Below, piece after piece: positions 1 to 7,843 of a DNA stretch of 64,000 bases (positions are counted from its first letter, which is position 1; every line of letters starts with the position of its first letter). The notes below the pieces were generated by a model, which saw only the letters and a program-made list of their open reading frames with translations, had not been told where the DNA came from and searched no databases. The position numbers and the translations under genes were made by a program. Source of the stretch: Citrobacter sp. RHB25-C09 (lineage in GTDB: Bacteria > Pseudomonadota > Gammaproteobacteria > Enterobacterales > Enterobacteriaceae); assembly GCF_013836145.1 (NCBI RefSeq), contig NZ_CP057483.1, positions 124,001 to 188,000 of the forward strand, given 5' to 3'.

Positions 1-898
1 GGAAATAGGCCACCAGTGTGCTCTGAGCGATACTTTCGCTGAGTACGTTAAAGAATCGGCTGGCATAGACCGGCTCTAAGGGCTTCTTCGGCTTACACAG
101 CTTCACGCCACGAAATGGGTTTCTCGGTGGAGTGGTAGATGGCAGCGTATTATTGGGTGTGGAGGTGTCCACCTGCGGTTCATTGAGCAGGCTGCTCGGG
201 CGTACCAGGGTGATATCCGCAGGCAGGTTGTACACCATCTGCTGCAGCACCCGCACCGTTGACGGATGCGGATGTCCAATCGCGATGGCAGAACCGTTGC
301 GACGGGCAAGATCGATAGCGCGATTAAATTGACGGCGGATGTCTGCCTCGTTTTGCGTATCGTCGAGGAACACTTTGCGTTTTATGACCTTCACCCCCGT
401 TCCGGAGGACGCACGCAGCGCCTGGCTGTTGCCAATGGTCATACTATCGAGAAAATACAAATCGTAGCGCTCCAGCGCCTGCATCACTTTTTGCATCCCG
501 AACAGGCTGGAGGTCATCGCGCTGCCCATATGGTTGTTAAGACCGACGGCATACGGCACTTTACCGACCGCTTCACGAATAATCCGCTCTATTTCGTCGC
601 TGCTCATCGCCGGACGCAGGGTGTCCTTCTCCAGCGGCTGCTTACTCAGCGGCGCCATTGGCAGATGGATCAGAACCTCATGTCCGCTGTTATGCGCTCT
701 GGTGGCCATTTCTCGCGCGTGCGGCGCATTAGGCAGAACGGCCACGGAGATCGCGTTTGGCATTGCCAGCACCTGATTTTCGTAATGCGGACGATAGCCG
801 AAATCGTCGATGACGATAGCGAGTTTGCCAGCAAAAACAGGGGAGACGAATGCCAGCAAGCTGGCGAATGAAAGAACGGTACGACGAAAATGCGGCAA
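1..898 (-). CDS. yibQ: YibQ, divergent polysaccharide deacetylase family (3' end outside window)
   Basis: About 299 codons are present; the E. coli protein has about 319 residues, so roughly the last 20 lie beyond the left edge. The reading begins at a TTG codon (898-896) right after envC, giving PHFRRTVLSFASLL, a hydrophobic stretch and FAGKLAIVIDDFGYRP, which fits an exported protein. Further on I read IGHPHPSTVRVLQQM and LLNEPQVDTSTP, both typical of YibQ. The family has the fold of polysaccharide deacetylases and is thought to act in the periplasm; its substrate is not established. It is third in the order gpmI-envC-yibQ, and the start lies 4 nt beyond the envC stop, so it is probably translated together with envC. 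Confidence 0.9.
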   Translation of the reverse strand, partial: MPHFRRTVLSFASLLAFVSPVFAGKLAIVIDDFGYRPHYENQVLAMPNAISVAVLPNAPHAREMATRAHNSGHEVLIHLPMAPLSKQPLEKDTLRPAMSSDEIERIIREAVGKVPYAVGLNNHMGSAMTSSLFGMQKVMQALERYDLYFLDSMTIGNSQALRASSGTGVKVIKRKVFLDDTQNEADIRRQFNRAIDLARRNGSAIAIGHPHPSTVRVLQQMVYNLPADITLVRPSSLLNEPQVDTSTPNNTLPSTTPPRNPFRGVKLCKPKKPLEPVYASRFFNVLSESIAQSTLVAYF

Positions 899-901
899 AA
901 C

Positions 902-2185
902 TTATCTTCCCAACCACGGCTGTGGATTGACGGCCTGACCCTGGCGACGGATCTCAAAATAAAGCGATGGACGGCCCTGGCCACCGCTGCTACCTACCAG
1001 CGCGATAGGCTGGCCTGCGCGAACCTGCGTCCCGACGCTGACTAACGCGCTTTGGTTGTAGCCATAAAGACTCATATCACCCTTACCGTGTTCAACGACG
1101 ACAACCAGCCCGTATCCTTGCAGCCAGTCGGCGAGGATCACCCGACCATCGGCAATGGCTTTCACCTCGGTGCCTTCAGACGCACCGATAACCATCCCTT
1201 TCCAACGTAGCTCACCCTGAAGCTGTTCGCCATAACGATGTAACGTTGGCCCACGAACCGGGTAGAACGCCTGACCGCGTGGGGAACCCAGTCCGCCGGT
1301 GCGAGACATCAGCGATTTTTCATTTTCGGTCGGTTTATAGGTGGTGCCTTTGCGGGTGGCTTCTTTTTGGCGATTGCGAACGGCTTCGGCTTCACGCGCT
1401 TCGCGCTCGGCGCGGGCTTTGGCAGCGGCTTCAGCGCGTGCAATGCTGCTGCGCAGACGAGATTCGTTGGCGCGCAGTTCGCTCAACTGCTGTTGGCCCT
1501 GCTGGATGGAGGACTCCAGCCCGGTGAGGGTTTTTTTACGTTCATTACGTGCCTGCTCCAGCTTCGCCTGCTGTGCACGCTGCTCATACAGCAGGGTTTG
1601 CTGTTGGCTCTGTTTCTCTTCCAGTTCAGCGCGCTGTGTGGCGACCTCTTCGCGCGTCTGCTTCAGTTGCGCGATAGTCTCCTGGCGCGCCTGGTTAAGA
1701 TAGCCGAAATAGGCCTGCAAACGCTGGCCGCGCTGGCTTTCTTCACCGCTGAGTATGAGCTGGATACCCGTATGTTCACCCTGACGAAACGCCGCATCCA
1801 GTTGCGCGGCAAGGCTGCGTTCCTGGCTGGCTTTCTGCCGCTCCAGCTTAGCGATGGAAGCGTTCATCTCATCAATCTGTTTATTCAACTGGGCGAGGGT
1901 GTTTTGCGTTTCGCGTAGTTGACGTGCAGCAGCGGAGATCGCCTCCTCCTGCGCTTTCAGTTGGGCGAGCAGAGTGGCGCGTTGCTGTTGCTGTTGACGA
2001 ACGGCACGTTCTTTAGCGGCGATATCCGCCTGAAGAGATTTAAGCTGATCGCGGTCATCCGCGTGGGCAGAAAAGGCGCACAACAATACGCCAGCGCTCA
2101 CCACGCTGGCGTAAATCAAGGGCCTGACTGAAAACCATCGCGGTTTCGTGGCCCCAATGTTGGTATTAATCGCCTTTCCCCTCAT
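902..2185 (-). CDS. envC: EnvC, murein hydrolase activator
   Basis: Periplasmic activator of the amidases AmiA and AmiB during septum splitting; it is recruited to the divisome by FtsEX. The 427-residue reading has a hydrophobic signal segment (YASVVSAGVLLCAF, then SAHADD), a long coiled coil rich in Q, A, R and E (about residues 45-285), and a C-terminal LytM/M23-like domain (about 315-427) ending RQGQAVNPQPWLGR. In this family the LytM domain lacks metal-binding residues and regulates rather than cuts. The start is uncertain. The ATG at 2185 gives about eight extra residues compared with E. coli, but the codon aligned to the E. coli start is AAC or ATT, so I keep the ATG. It lies 9 nt after the gpmI stop. 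Confidence 0.95.
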   Translation of the reverse strand: MRGKAINTNIGATKPRWFSVRPLIYASVVSAGVLLCAFSAHADDRDQLKSLQADIAAKERAVRQQQQQRATLLAQLKAQEEAISAAARQLRETQNTLAQLNKQIDEMNASIAKLERQKASQERSLAAQLDAAFRQGEHTGIQLILSGEESQRGQRLQAYFGYLNQARQETIAQLKQTREEVATQRAELEEKQSQQQTLLYEQRAQQAKLEQARNERKKTLTGLESSIQQGQQQLSELRANESRLRSSIARAEAAAKARAEREAREAEAVRNRQKEATRKGTTYKPTENEKSLMSRTGGLGSPRGQAFYPVRGPTLHRYGEQLQGELRWKGMVIGASEGTEVKAIADGRVILADWLQGYGLVVVVEHGKGDMSLYGYNQSALVSVGTQVRAGQPIALVGSSGGQGRPSLYFEIRRQGQAVNPQPWLGR

Positions 2186-2194
2186 GGGGAAGGA

Positions 2195-3739
2195 TTATTC
2201 CACGATGAACAGCGGCTTACCAGTCATCTCTTGCGGGATTTCCATGCCCATCAGTGTCAGCATGGTCGGGGCGATATCAGAAAGTTTACCCCCTTCGACA
2301 GCCTTGACGTTTTTATCACCGACGTAAATCAGCGGAACCGGCAGGTTAGTGTGCGCGGTATGCGCCTGACCGGTGGCCGGATCGCGCATCTGCTCGGCGT
2401 TACCGTGGTCAGCGGTGATCAGCAGTTGTCCACCGACGGCTTCAACGGCTTTAGCCACTTGTTCAACACAGTGATCCAGGGCTTCAACGGCTTTAACCGC
2501 CGCTTCCATCACCCCGGTATGACCCACCATGTCACCGTTCGGATAGTTACAGATGATGGTGTCGTATTTGCCGCTTTCGATTGCCGCAACCAGTTTTTCA
2601 GTCAGCTCGGCGGAGCTCATTTCCGGCTGCAGATCGTAGGTCGCCACTTTCGGAGAGTTGATCAGAATACGCTCTTCGCCTTTGAACGGCTCTTCTACAC
2701 CACCGTTAAAGAAGAAGGTGACGTGTGCGTATTTTTCCGTTTCGGAGATGCGCAATTGGGTTTTGTCGTGCTTTGCCATCCACTCGCCGAGGGTGTTCGC
2801 CAGTGAGGCTGGTGGGTAAGCCACGGCGGTTTTGATATCGGCCGCGTATTCGGTCAACATGACAAAGTTCAGGTTAACCACTTTCTTACGTGCGAAGCCG
2901 TCGAAATCAGCGTTCACAAAAGCGCGGGTGATTTCACGCGCACGGTCGGCACGGAAGTTCATGAAAATCAGCGTGTCGCCATCTTCCATTGCGGCATCGG
3001 CCTGGCCTTCAGCACGAATGACGGTCGCTTTCACGAACTCATCGTTTTCGTCACGGGCGTAAGCGGCTTGCAGTGCTTCAACGGCGGTCGGGAACTGGTA
3101 TTCGCCTTTTGCCAGCGTCATCAGATCGTAGGCTTGTTCCACGCGATCCCAGCGGTTATCACGATCCATCGCGTAGTAACGGCCAATGATGGACGCTACG
3201 CGACCTTTGCCCAGTGCGGCAAATTTATCTTCGAACGCTTTAAGGGAGCTTTCCGCGCTGCGTGGCGGGGTATCGCGACCATCGAGGAAAGCGTGCAGAT
3301 AGATTTTTTCTGCGCCACGCTCTGCGGCCAGTTCAACCATTGCCATGATGTGATCTTCATGGCTGTGAACGCCGCCAGCCGAGAGCAGACCCATAATGTG
3401 TACCGCTTTACCGGCGTTTTTCGCCTGGTCAACGGCAGCCGTCAGTGCTGGGTTAGCGAAGAAAGTACGTTCTTTAATTTCAACATCCAGACGCGTCAGG
3501 TCCTGATACACGATGCGGCCCGCGCCCAGGTTAACGTGACCGACTTCAGAGTTCCCCATCTGGCGGTCAGGCAGACCCACTTCCAGACCGGAAGCGTCGA
3601 TCAGGGTATGCGGACGTTTTGCCCACAGTGCATCCATTACCGGGGTTTTGGCAGAGAAAATGGCGTTATCCTGGCTGTCTTCACGGTAGCCGTAGCCATC
3701 CAGAATCACCAGTACCATAGGTTTTTTAGAAACCGACAT
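2195..3739 (-). CDS. gpmI: 2,3-bisphosphoglycerate-independent phosphoglycerate mutase
   Basis: Interconverts 3- and 2-phosphoglycerate in glycolysis and gluconeogenesis without a bisphosphoglycerate cofactor, using two Mn2+ ions in the cytoplasm. The 514 residues equal the E. coli length. The alkaline-phosphatase-like core is visible: VILDGYGYR near the N-terminus carries a metal-binding Asp, MGNSEVGH holds the catalytic Ser at residue 64, and TADHGNAEQM near the C-terminus supplies metal ligands. It is first in the minus-strand series gpmI-envC-yibQ and is divergent from yibN across about 250 bp that must hold both promoters. Confidence 0.97.
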   Translation of the reverse strand: MSVSKKPMVLVILDGYGYREDSQDNAIFSAKTPVMDALWAKRPHTLIDASGLEVGLPDRQMGNSEVGHVNLGAGRIVYQDLTRLDVEIKERTFFANPALTAAVDQAKNAGKAVHIMGLLSAGGVHSHEDHIMAMVELAAERGAEKIYLHAFLDGRDTPPRSAESSLKAFEDKFAALGKGRVASIIGRYYAMDRDNRWDRVEQAYDLMTLAKGEYQFPTAVEALQAAYARDENDEFVKATVIRAEGQADAAMEDGDTLIFMNFRADRAREITRAFVNADFDGFARKKVVNLNFVMLTEYAADIKTAVAYPPASLANTLGEWMAKHDKTQLRISETEKYAHVTFFFNGGVEEPFKGEERILINSPKVATYDLQPEMSSAELTEKLVAAIESGKYDTIICNYPNGDMVGHTGVMEAAVKAVEALDHCVEQVAKAVEAVGGQLLITADHGNAEQMRDPATGQAHTAHTNLPVPLIYVGDKNVKAVEGGKLSDIAPTMLTLMGMEIPQEMTGKPLFIVE

Positions 3740-3986
3740 TGCGAAACCTCACACTCAAGAGACAAAAAATTTTGCGTAATTTTACTACAGCTGAATCGAT
3801 AAAATAGCCTCAGAAGATCAAATAATAGGGCCGCGCAGTGCATGTATGGCCTGGTTTTGCGCTATTTTTTCCGTAGTGCCCCGCAAAAATGCAATCCATT
3901 GCACGCGCTGGCTGTAATTGCGCCAACGCGCAGGTATACTCCTTTCCTGGTTTTTTTAATCACTAAGTCGGGAGTTGTTACCCCCC

Positions 3987-4418
3987 ATGCAAGAAATTAT
4001 GCAATTTGTTGGACGCCATCCCATACTGAGTATCGCCTGGATTGCGTTACTGGTGGCTGTTTTGTTCACCACGTTCAAAGGACTGACGTCAAAAGTTAAG
4101 GTCATTACTCGTGGTGAAGCGACGCGTCTGATCAATAAAGAAGATGCGATCGTTGTCGATTTACGTCAACGTGACGATTTCCGTAAAGGCCATATCGCAG
4201 GTTCTGTTAATCTGCTGCCGAGCGAAATTAAAGCCAACAACGTGGGCGAGCTGGAAAAGCACAAAGACAAGCCAGTTATTGTGGTTGATGGCTCCGGAAT
4301 GCAGTGCCAGGATTCGGCAAATGCGCTGATCAAAGCAGGTTTTGAGAAAGTGTCTGTGCTGAAAGAAGGCGTTGCGGGTTGGAGCGGTGAAAATCTGCCA
4401 CTGGTACGTGGAAAGTAG
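3987..4418 (+). CDS. yibN: YibN, membrane-anchored rhodanese-like protein
   Basis: A 143-residue protein with one N-terminal membrane segment (about residues 10-30, ILSIAWIALLVAVLF) and a single rhodanese domain (about 40-143). The presumed active-site Cys is residue 107 in DGSGMQCQDS, so the loop could carry persulfide; the physiological role is not firmly known. I chose the ATG of MQEIM because it matches the E. coli start; an upstream TTG at 3975 would add only four residues. It opens the run yibN-grxC-secB-gpsA on the plus strand, with 28 nt to grxC. A TATACT hexamer at about 3944 could be the -10 element. Confidence 0.93.
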   Translation: MQEIMQFVGRHPILSIAWIALLVAVLFTTFKGLTSKVKVITRGEATRLINKEDAIVVDLRQRDDFRKGHIAGSVNLLPSEIKANNVGELEKHKDKPVIVVDGSGMQCQDSANALIKAGFEKVSVLKEGVAGWSGENLPLVRGK

Positions 4419-4446
4419 CACCGTAAGTTAATAACGGAGAGAAGTT

Positions 4447-4698
4447 ATGGCCAACATCGAGATCTACACCAAAGCAACCTGCCCATTTTGCCATCGTGCG
4501 AAAGCGCTGTTGAACAGTAAAGGGGTGAGTTTCCAGGAACTTCCGATTGACGGCGACGCCGTAAAGCGTGAAGAGATGATCAAGCGCAGTGGCCGTACAA
4601 CGGTTCCGCAGATTTTTATTGATGCACAGCACATTGGCGGCTGTGACGACTTGTATGCGCTGGACGCGCGTGGTGGACTTGATCCCCTACTGAGCTAA
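4447..4698 (+). CDS. grxC: Glutaredoxin 3
   Basis: Small cytoplasmic dithiol glutaredoxin (83 residues, the normal length). The CPFC redox centre is at residues 12-15 (KATCPFCHRA), the cis-Pro loop is in RTTVPQIFID, and the GGCDDL glutathione-binding motif follows. It reduces disulfides and glutathione mixed disulfides. A strong ribosome binding site (GGAGAGAAGTT) precedes the ATG. It lies between yibN and secB, the standard enterobacterial arrangement, and so is beside another thiol-chemistry protein. Confidence 0.97.
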   Translation: MANIEIYTKATCPFCHRAKALLNSKGVSFQELPIDGDAVKREEMIKRSGRTTVPQIFIDAQHIGGCDDLYALDARGGLDPLLS

Positions 4699-4753
4699 CG
4701 CCAGGCTGGCATCAGGTTATATTTAAGGACTACTTTCTAAGGGTTTTCTACAC

Positions 4754-5221
4754 ATGTCAGAACAAAACAACACCGAAATGGCTTTCCAGATCCAACGTAT
4801 TTATACCAAAGATGTCTCTTTCGAAGCGCCAAATGCGCCGCACGTTTTCCAGAAAGATTGGCAACCAGAGGTTAAACTTGATCTGGATACGGCATCTACC
4901 CAACTGGCTGATGACGTATACGAAGTGGTACTGCGTGTCACCGTTACCGCCTCTTTGGGTGAAGAAACAGCGTTCCTGTGCGAAGTTCAGCAGGGCGGTA
5001 TTTTCTCCATCAGCGGTATTGAAGGCACCCAGATGGCACATTGTCTGGGCGCATACTGCCCGAACATTCTGTTCCCGTATGCCCGCGAATGTGTCACCAG
5101 TCTGGTTTCACGCGGCACGTTCCCGCAACTGAACCTCGCGCCGGTTAACTTTGATGCGCTGTTCATGAACTATTTACAGCAGCAGACTGGCGAAGGTACT
5201 GAAGAACATCAGGATGCCTGA
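4754..5221 (+). CDS. secB: SecB, protein-export chaperone
   Basis: Homotetrameric cytosolic chaperone that keeps preproteins unfolded and passes them to SecA. The 155-residue length is the standard one. Recognisable parts are the N-terminal MAFQIQRIYTKDVSFEAPNAP and the central FLCEVQQGGIFSI (below 20 residues each), with an acidic C-terminus. The last base of its TGA stop is the first base of the gpsA start codon (TGATG), so secB and gpsA are translationally coupled. Confidence 0.97.
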   Translation: MSEQNNTEMAFQIQRIYTKDVSFEAPNAPHVFQKDWQPEVKLDLDTASTQLADDVYEVVLRVTVTASLGEETAFLCEVQQGGIFSISGIEGTQMAHCLGAYCPNILFPYARECVTSLVSRGTFPQLNLAPVNFDALFMNYLQQQTGEGTEEHQDA

Positions 5222-6240
5222 TGAACCAAAGTAATGCTTCAATGACTGTGATCGGTGCCGGCTCGTACGGCACCGCTCTTGCCATCACCCTGGCAAGAAA
5301 TGGCCACCCGGTTGTTCTGTGGGGCCACGATCCTAAACATATCGCAACCCTTGAGCGCGATCGCTGCAACGTTGCGTTCCTTCCGGATGTGCCTTTCCCC
5401 GATACGCTCCGCCTCGAAAGCGACTTAGCCACCGCGTTGGCAGCAAGCCGTAATATTCTGGTGGTAGTGCCAAGCCATGTCTTTGGTGAAGTGCTGCGGC
5501 AGATTAAACCGTTGATGCGTCCTGATGCGCGTCTGGTGTGGGCGACAAAAGGGCTGGAAGCCGAAACGGGACGTCTGTTACAGGACGTCGCTCGCGAGGC
5601 GTTAGGCGATCATATACCGCTGGCGGTCATCTCCGGTCCGACATTTGCGAAGGAACTGGCGGCGGGGCTACCGACGGCGATTTCTCTGGCATCAACCGAC
5701 GACACTTTCGCCGACGACCTTCAGCAGTTGCTGCACTGCGGCAAAAGTTTCCGCGTCTACAGCAACCCGGACTTCATTGGTGTTCAGCTTGGCGGCGCGG
5801 TGAAGAACGTGATTGCGATTGGCGCAGGGATGTCTGATGGCATTGGCTTTGGTGCCAACGCCCGTACCGCGCTGATTACGCGCGGCCTTTCAGAGATGTC
5901 ACGTCTGGGGGCGGCGCTGGGTGCCGATCCGACCACCTTTATGGGGATGGCGGGTCTGGGCGACCTGGTACTTACCTGTACCGACAACCAGTCGCGTAAC
6001 CGTCGATTTGGCATGATGCTTGGTCAGGGCATGGATGTACAAGGCGCACAGGACAAGATTGGACAGGTGGTTGAAGGCTACCGCAATACCAAAGAAGTTC
6101 GCGAATTGGCGCACCGTTTTGGTGTCGAAATGCCAATAACCGAGGAAATTTATCAAGTATTATATTGCGGAAAAAACGCGCGCGAGGCAGCATTGACATT
6201 ATTAGGTCGTGCACGCAAGGACGAGCGTAACAGCCACTAG
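5221..6240 (+). CDS. gpsA: Glycerol-3-phosphate dehydrogenase [NAD(P)+]
   Basis: Reduces dihydroxyacetone phosphate to sn-glycerol 3-phosphate, the entry to phospholipid synthesis; cytoplasmic. The 339 residues equal the family length. The N-terminal Rossmann motif is MTVIGAGSYGTALA. A conserved Lys lies in GGAVKNVIAIGAG, and the substrate-binding region is LGDLVLTCTDNQSRNRRFG. The start overlaps the secB stop by one base. Downstream, a GC-rich hairpin at 6268-6290 separates it from cysE. Confidence 0.97.
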   Translation: MNQSNASMTVIGAGSYGTALAITLARNGHPVVLWGHDPKHIATLERDRCNVAFLPDVPFPDTLRLESDLATALAASRNILVVVPSHVFGEVLRQIKPLMRPDARLVWATKGLEAETGRLLQDVAREALGDHIPLAVISGPTFAKELAAGLPTAISLASTDDTFADDLQQLLHCGKSFRVYSNPDFIGVQLGGAVKNVIAIGAGMSDGIGFGANARTALITRGLSEMSRLGAALGADPTTFMGMAGLGDLVLTCTDNQSRNRRFGMMLGQGMDVQGAQDKIGQVVEGYRNTKEVRELAHRFGVEMPITEEIYQVLYCGKNAREAALTLLGRARKDERNSH

Positions 6241-6264
6241 TCGCAAGGACTGTTTGAACAAAAT

Positions 6265-6292
6265 GACCCGGCCCGCGAAGAACGGGCCGGTC
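6265..6292 (+). other. GC-rich hairpin between gpsA and cysE
   Basis: CCGGCCCG (6268-6275) pairs perfectly with CGGGCCGG (6283-6290) around a 7-nt loop. No T-run follows, so it is not a standard intrinsic terminator. It may lessen read-through or act in mRNA processing between gpsA and cysE. Confidence 0.55.
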
Positions 6293-6318
6293 GTTAGCCT
6301 CATTACCTGGAGTTCGCA

Positions 6319-7140
6319 ATGTCGTGTGAAGAACTGGATATCGTCTGGAACAATATTAAAGCCGAAGCCCGTGCTCTGGCTGACTGCGAGCCAATGCTTG
6401 CCAGTTTTTACCACGCAACGCTACTCAAGCATGAGAACCTGGGCAGCGCGCTGAGCTATATGCTGGCGAACAAGCTGGCCTCACCGATTATGCCCGCCAT
6501 CGCCATTCGTGAAGTGGTGGAAGAGGCCTACGCCGCTGACCCGGAAATGATCGCCTCGGCGGCCTGCGATATTCAGGCCGTACGCACTCGCGACCCGGCG
6601 GTTGATAAATACTCCACTCCTCTTTTGTACCTGAAGGGTTTCCATGCACTTCAGGCTTATCGTATTGGTCACTGGTTATGGAACGAAGGCCGCCGCGCGC
6701 TGGCTATTTTCCTGCAAAACCAGGTGTCCGTGACCTTCCAGGTTGATATTCACCCGGCGGCAAAGATTGGCCGTGGGATCATGCTCGACCATGCCACCGG
6801 TATCGTGGTGGGTGAAACAGCAGTGATAGAAGACGATGTGTCAATTCTGCAATCGGTCACGCTGGGCGGTACCGGTAAAACCAGCGGCGATCGCCACCCG
6901 AAAATTCGTGAAGGGGTGATGATTGGAGCAGGTGCCAAGATCCTCGGCAATATTGAAGTCGGACGCGGGGCGAAGATTGGTGCGGGTTCGGTGGTGTTAC
7001 AGCCCGTTCCCCCGCACACCACCGCCGCAGGCGTGCCGGCACGTATTGTCGGCAAGCCTGACAGCGATAAACCGTCGATGGATATGGATCAGCATTTCAA
7101 TGGGATACACCATACGTTCGAATACGGCGACGGCATTTGA
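6319..7140 (+). CDS. cysE: Serine O-acetyltransferase
   Basis: Makes O-acetyl-L-serine from serine and acetyl-CoA, the first committed step of cysteine synthesis, and forms a complex with CysK. The 273 residues match the family. An alpha-helical N-terminal half (about 1-140) is followed by a left-handed beta-helix of hexapeptide repeats (about 140-245; for example HPAAKIGRGIMLDHATGIVVG with the catalytic His-Asp pair). The C-terminal tail GIHHTFEYGDGI ends in Ile, the residue that inserts into CysK. The product feedback-inhibits the enzyme in this family. A hairpin separates it from gpsA, and it converges on trmL. Confidence 0.97.
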   Translation: MSCEELDIVWNNIKAEARALADCEPMLASFYHATLLKHENLGSALSYMLANKLASPIMPAIAIREVVEEAYAADPEMIASAACDIQAVRTRDPAVDKYSTPLLYLKGFHALQAYRIGHWLWNEGRRALAIFLQNQVSVTFQVDIHPAAKIGRGIMLDHATGIVVGETAVIEDDVSILQSVTLGGTGKTSGDRHPKIREGVMIGAGAKILGNIEVGRGAKIGAGSVVLQPVPPHTTAAGVPARIVGKPDSDKPSMDMDQHFNGIHHTFEYGDGI

Positions 7141-7326
7141 TTTCGGGCTATCTTACTTGCCATATTGAACCTGGGCTGTGCTCGTCATCCTCACGTACTG
7201 CGTGTACGCTCCGGTGACTGCGCGCAGTCCGTGTTCGATCTGGCTACGCCGATAACGCCCGAAACGAATATCAGCAAACGTATGTAGGCTGGATAAGGCG
7301 TAGCCGCCATCCGGCATTGAATTCTC
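7141..7326. repeat. cysE-trmL spacer with palindromes and a REP element
   Basis: This 186-bp gap between convergent genes carries a perfect 14-bp palindrome, GACTGCGCGCAGTC (within 7216-7229), a second imperfect inverted repeat just before it (CGTACTGCGTGTACG), and a typical REP palindrome at about 7284-7317. The middle stretch looks like a dispersed intergenic repeat, but I cannot confirm other copies inside this window. Confidence 0.55.
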
Positions 7327-7800
7327 CTACGACCGCAAAACCGCGCCGGGATACCCTAACTGGCGCCACGCCTCATACACCACCACCGATACCGCATTGG
7401 ACAGGTTCATGCTGCGGCTATCAGGCATCATCGGAATACGAATCTTTTGTTCTGCTGGCAGGGCATCGAGAATGTTCGCAGGCAGGCCGCGCGTTTCCGG
7501 TCCAAACATCAGATAATCGCCGTCCTGGTAACTCACCGCGCTGTGAGCAGGTATGCCTTTCGTGGTCAGGGCAAACAGACGCTGTGGATTTTCGGCAGCG
7601 ACAAAGGCCTCGTAATCGTGATGGCGAAGTACGGCGGTAAATTCGTGATAGTCCAGACCCGCGCGACGCAGGCGCTTATCGTCCCAGGTAAAGCCCATCG
7701 GCTCGATAATATGCAGACGAAAGCCGGTATTGGCGCAAAGACGAATGATGTTACCGGTATTGGGTGGGATTTCTGGTTCGAATAAAACGATATTAAGCAT
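7327..7800 (-). CDS. trmL: tRNA (cytidine/uridine-2'-O-)-methyltransferase TrmL
   Basis: SPOUT-class methyltransferase that 2'-O-methylates the wobble base 34 of the tRNA-Leu isoacceptors CmAA and cmnm5UmAA, using S-adenosylmethionine. Taking the ATG at 7800 (MLNIVLFEPEIPPNTGN) gives 157 residues, exactly the E. coli length; an upstream start would add ten. The trefoil-knot motifs are visible: FEPEIPPNTGNIIRLCANTG at the N-terminus, LMFGPETRGLP in the middle and SMNLSNAVSVVVYE near the end. The likely ribosome binding site, AGGGGG, is inside the hairpin at 7805-7828. The gene lies 43 nt downstream of lldD on the same strand. Confidence 0.95.
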   Translation of the reverse strand: MLNIVLFEPEIPPNTGNIIRLCANTGFRLHIIEPMGFTWDDKRLRRAGLDYHEFTAVLRHHDYEAFVAAENPQRLFALTTKGIPAHSAVSYQDGDYLMFGPETRGLPANILDALPAEQKIRIPMMPDSRSMNLSNAVSVVVYEAWRQLGYPGAVLRS

Positions 7801-7804
7801 ATTG

Positions 7805-7828
7805 GCTGCCCCCTTGATGGCGGGCAGC
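7805..7828 (-). promoter_or_regulatory. Hairpin covering the trmL ribosome binding site
   Basis: On the minus strand GCTGCCC pairs perfectly with GGGCAGC around a 10-nt loop that runs into the AGGGGG Shine-Dalgarno candidate. It starts 16 nt after the lldD stop and ends 4 nt before the trmL ATG. It lacks a T-run, so it may hold back translation or weaken read-through rather than end transcription outright. Confidence 0.5.
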
Positions 7829-7843
7829 ATAGCAAATTACCTT

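Noticed and set aside
266..871. A 201-codon plus-strand frame
   Set aside because: Antisense to yibQ, whose minus-strand frame is conserved over its full visible length.
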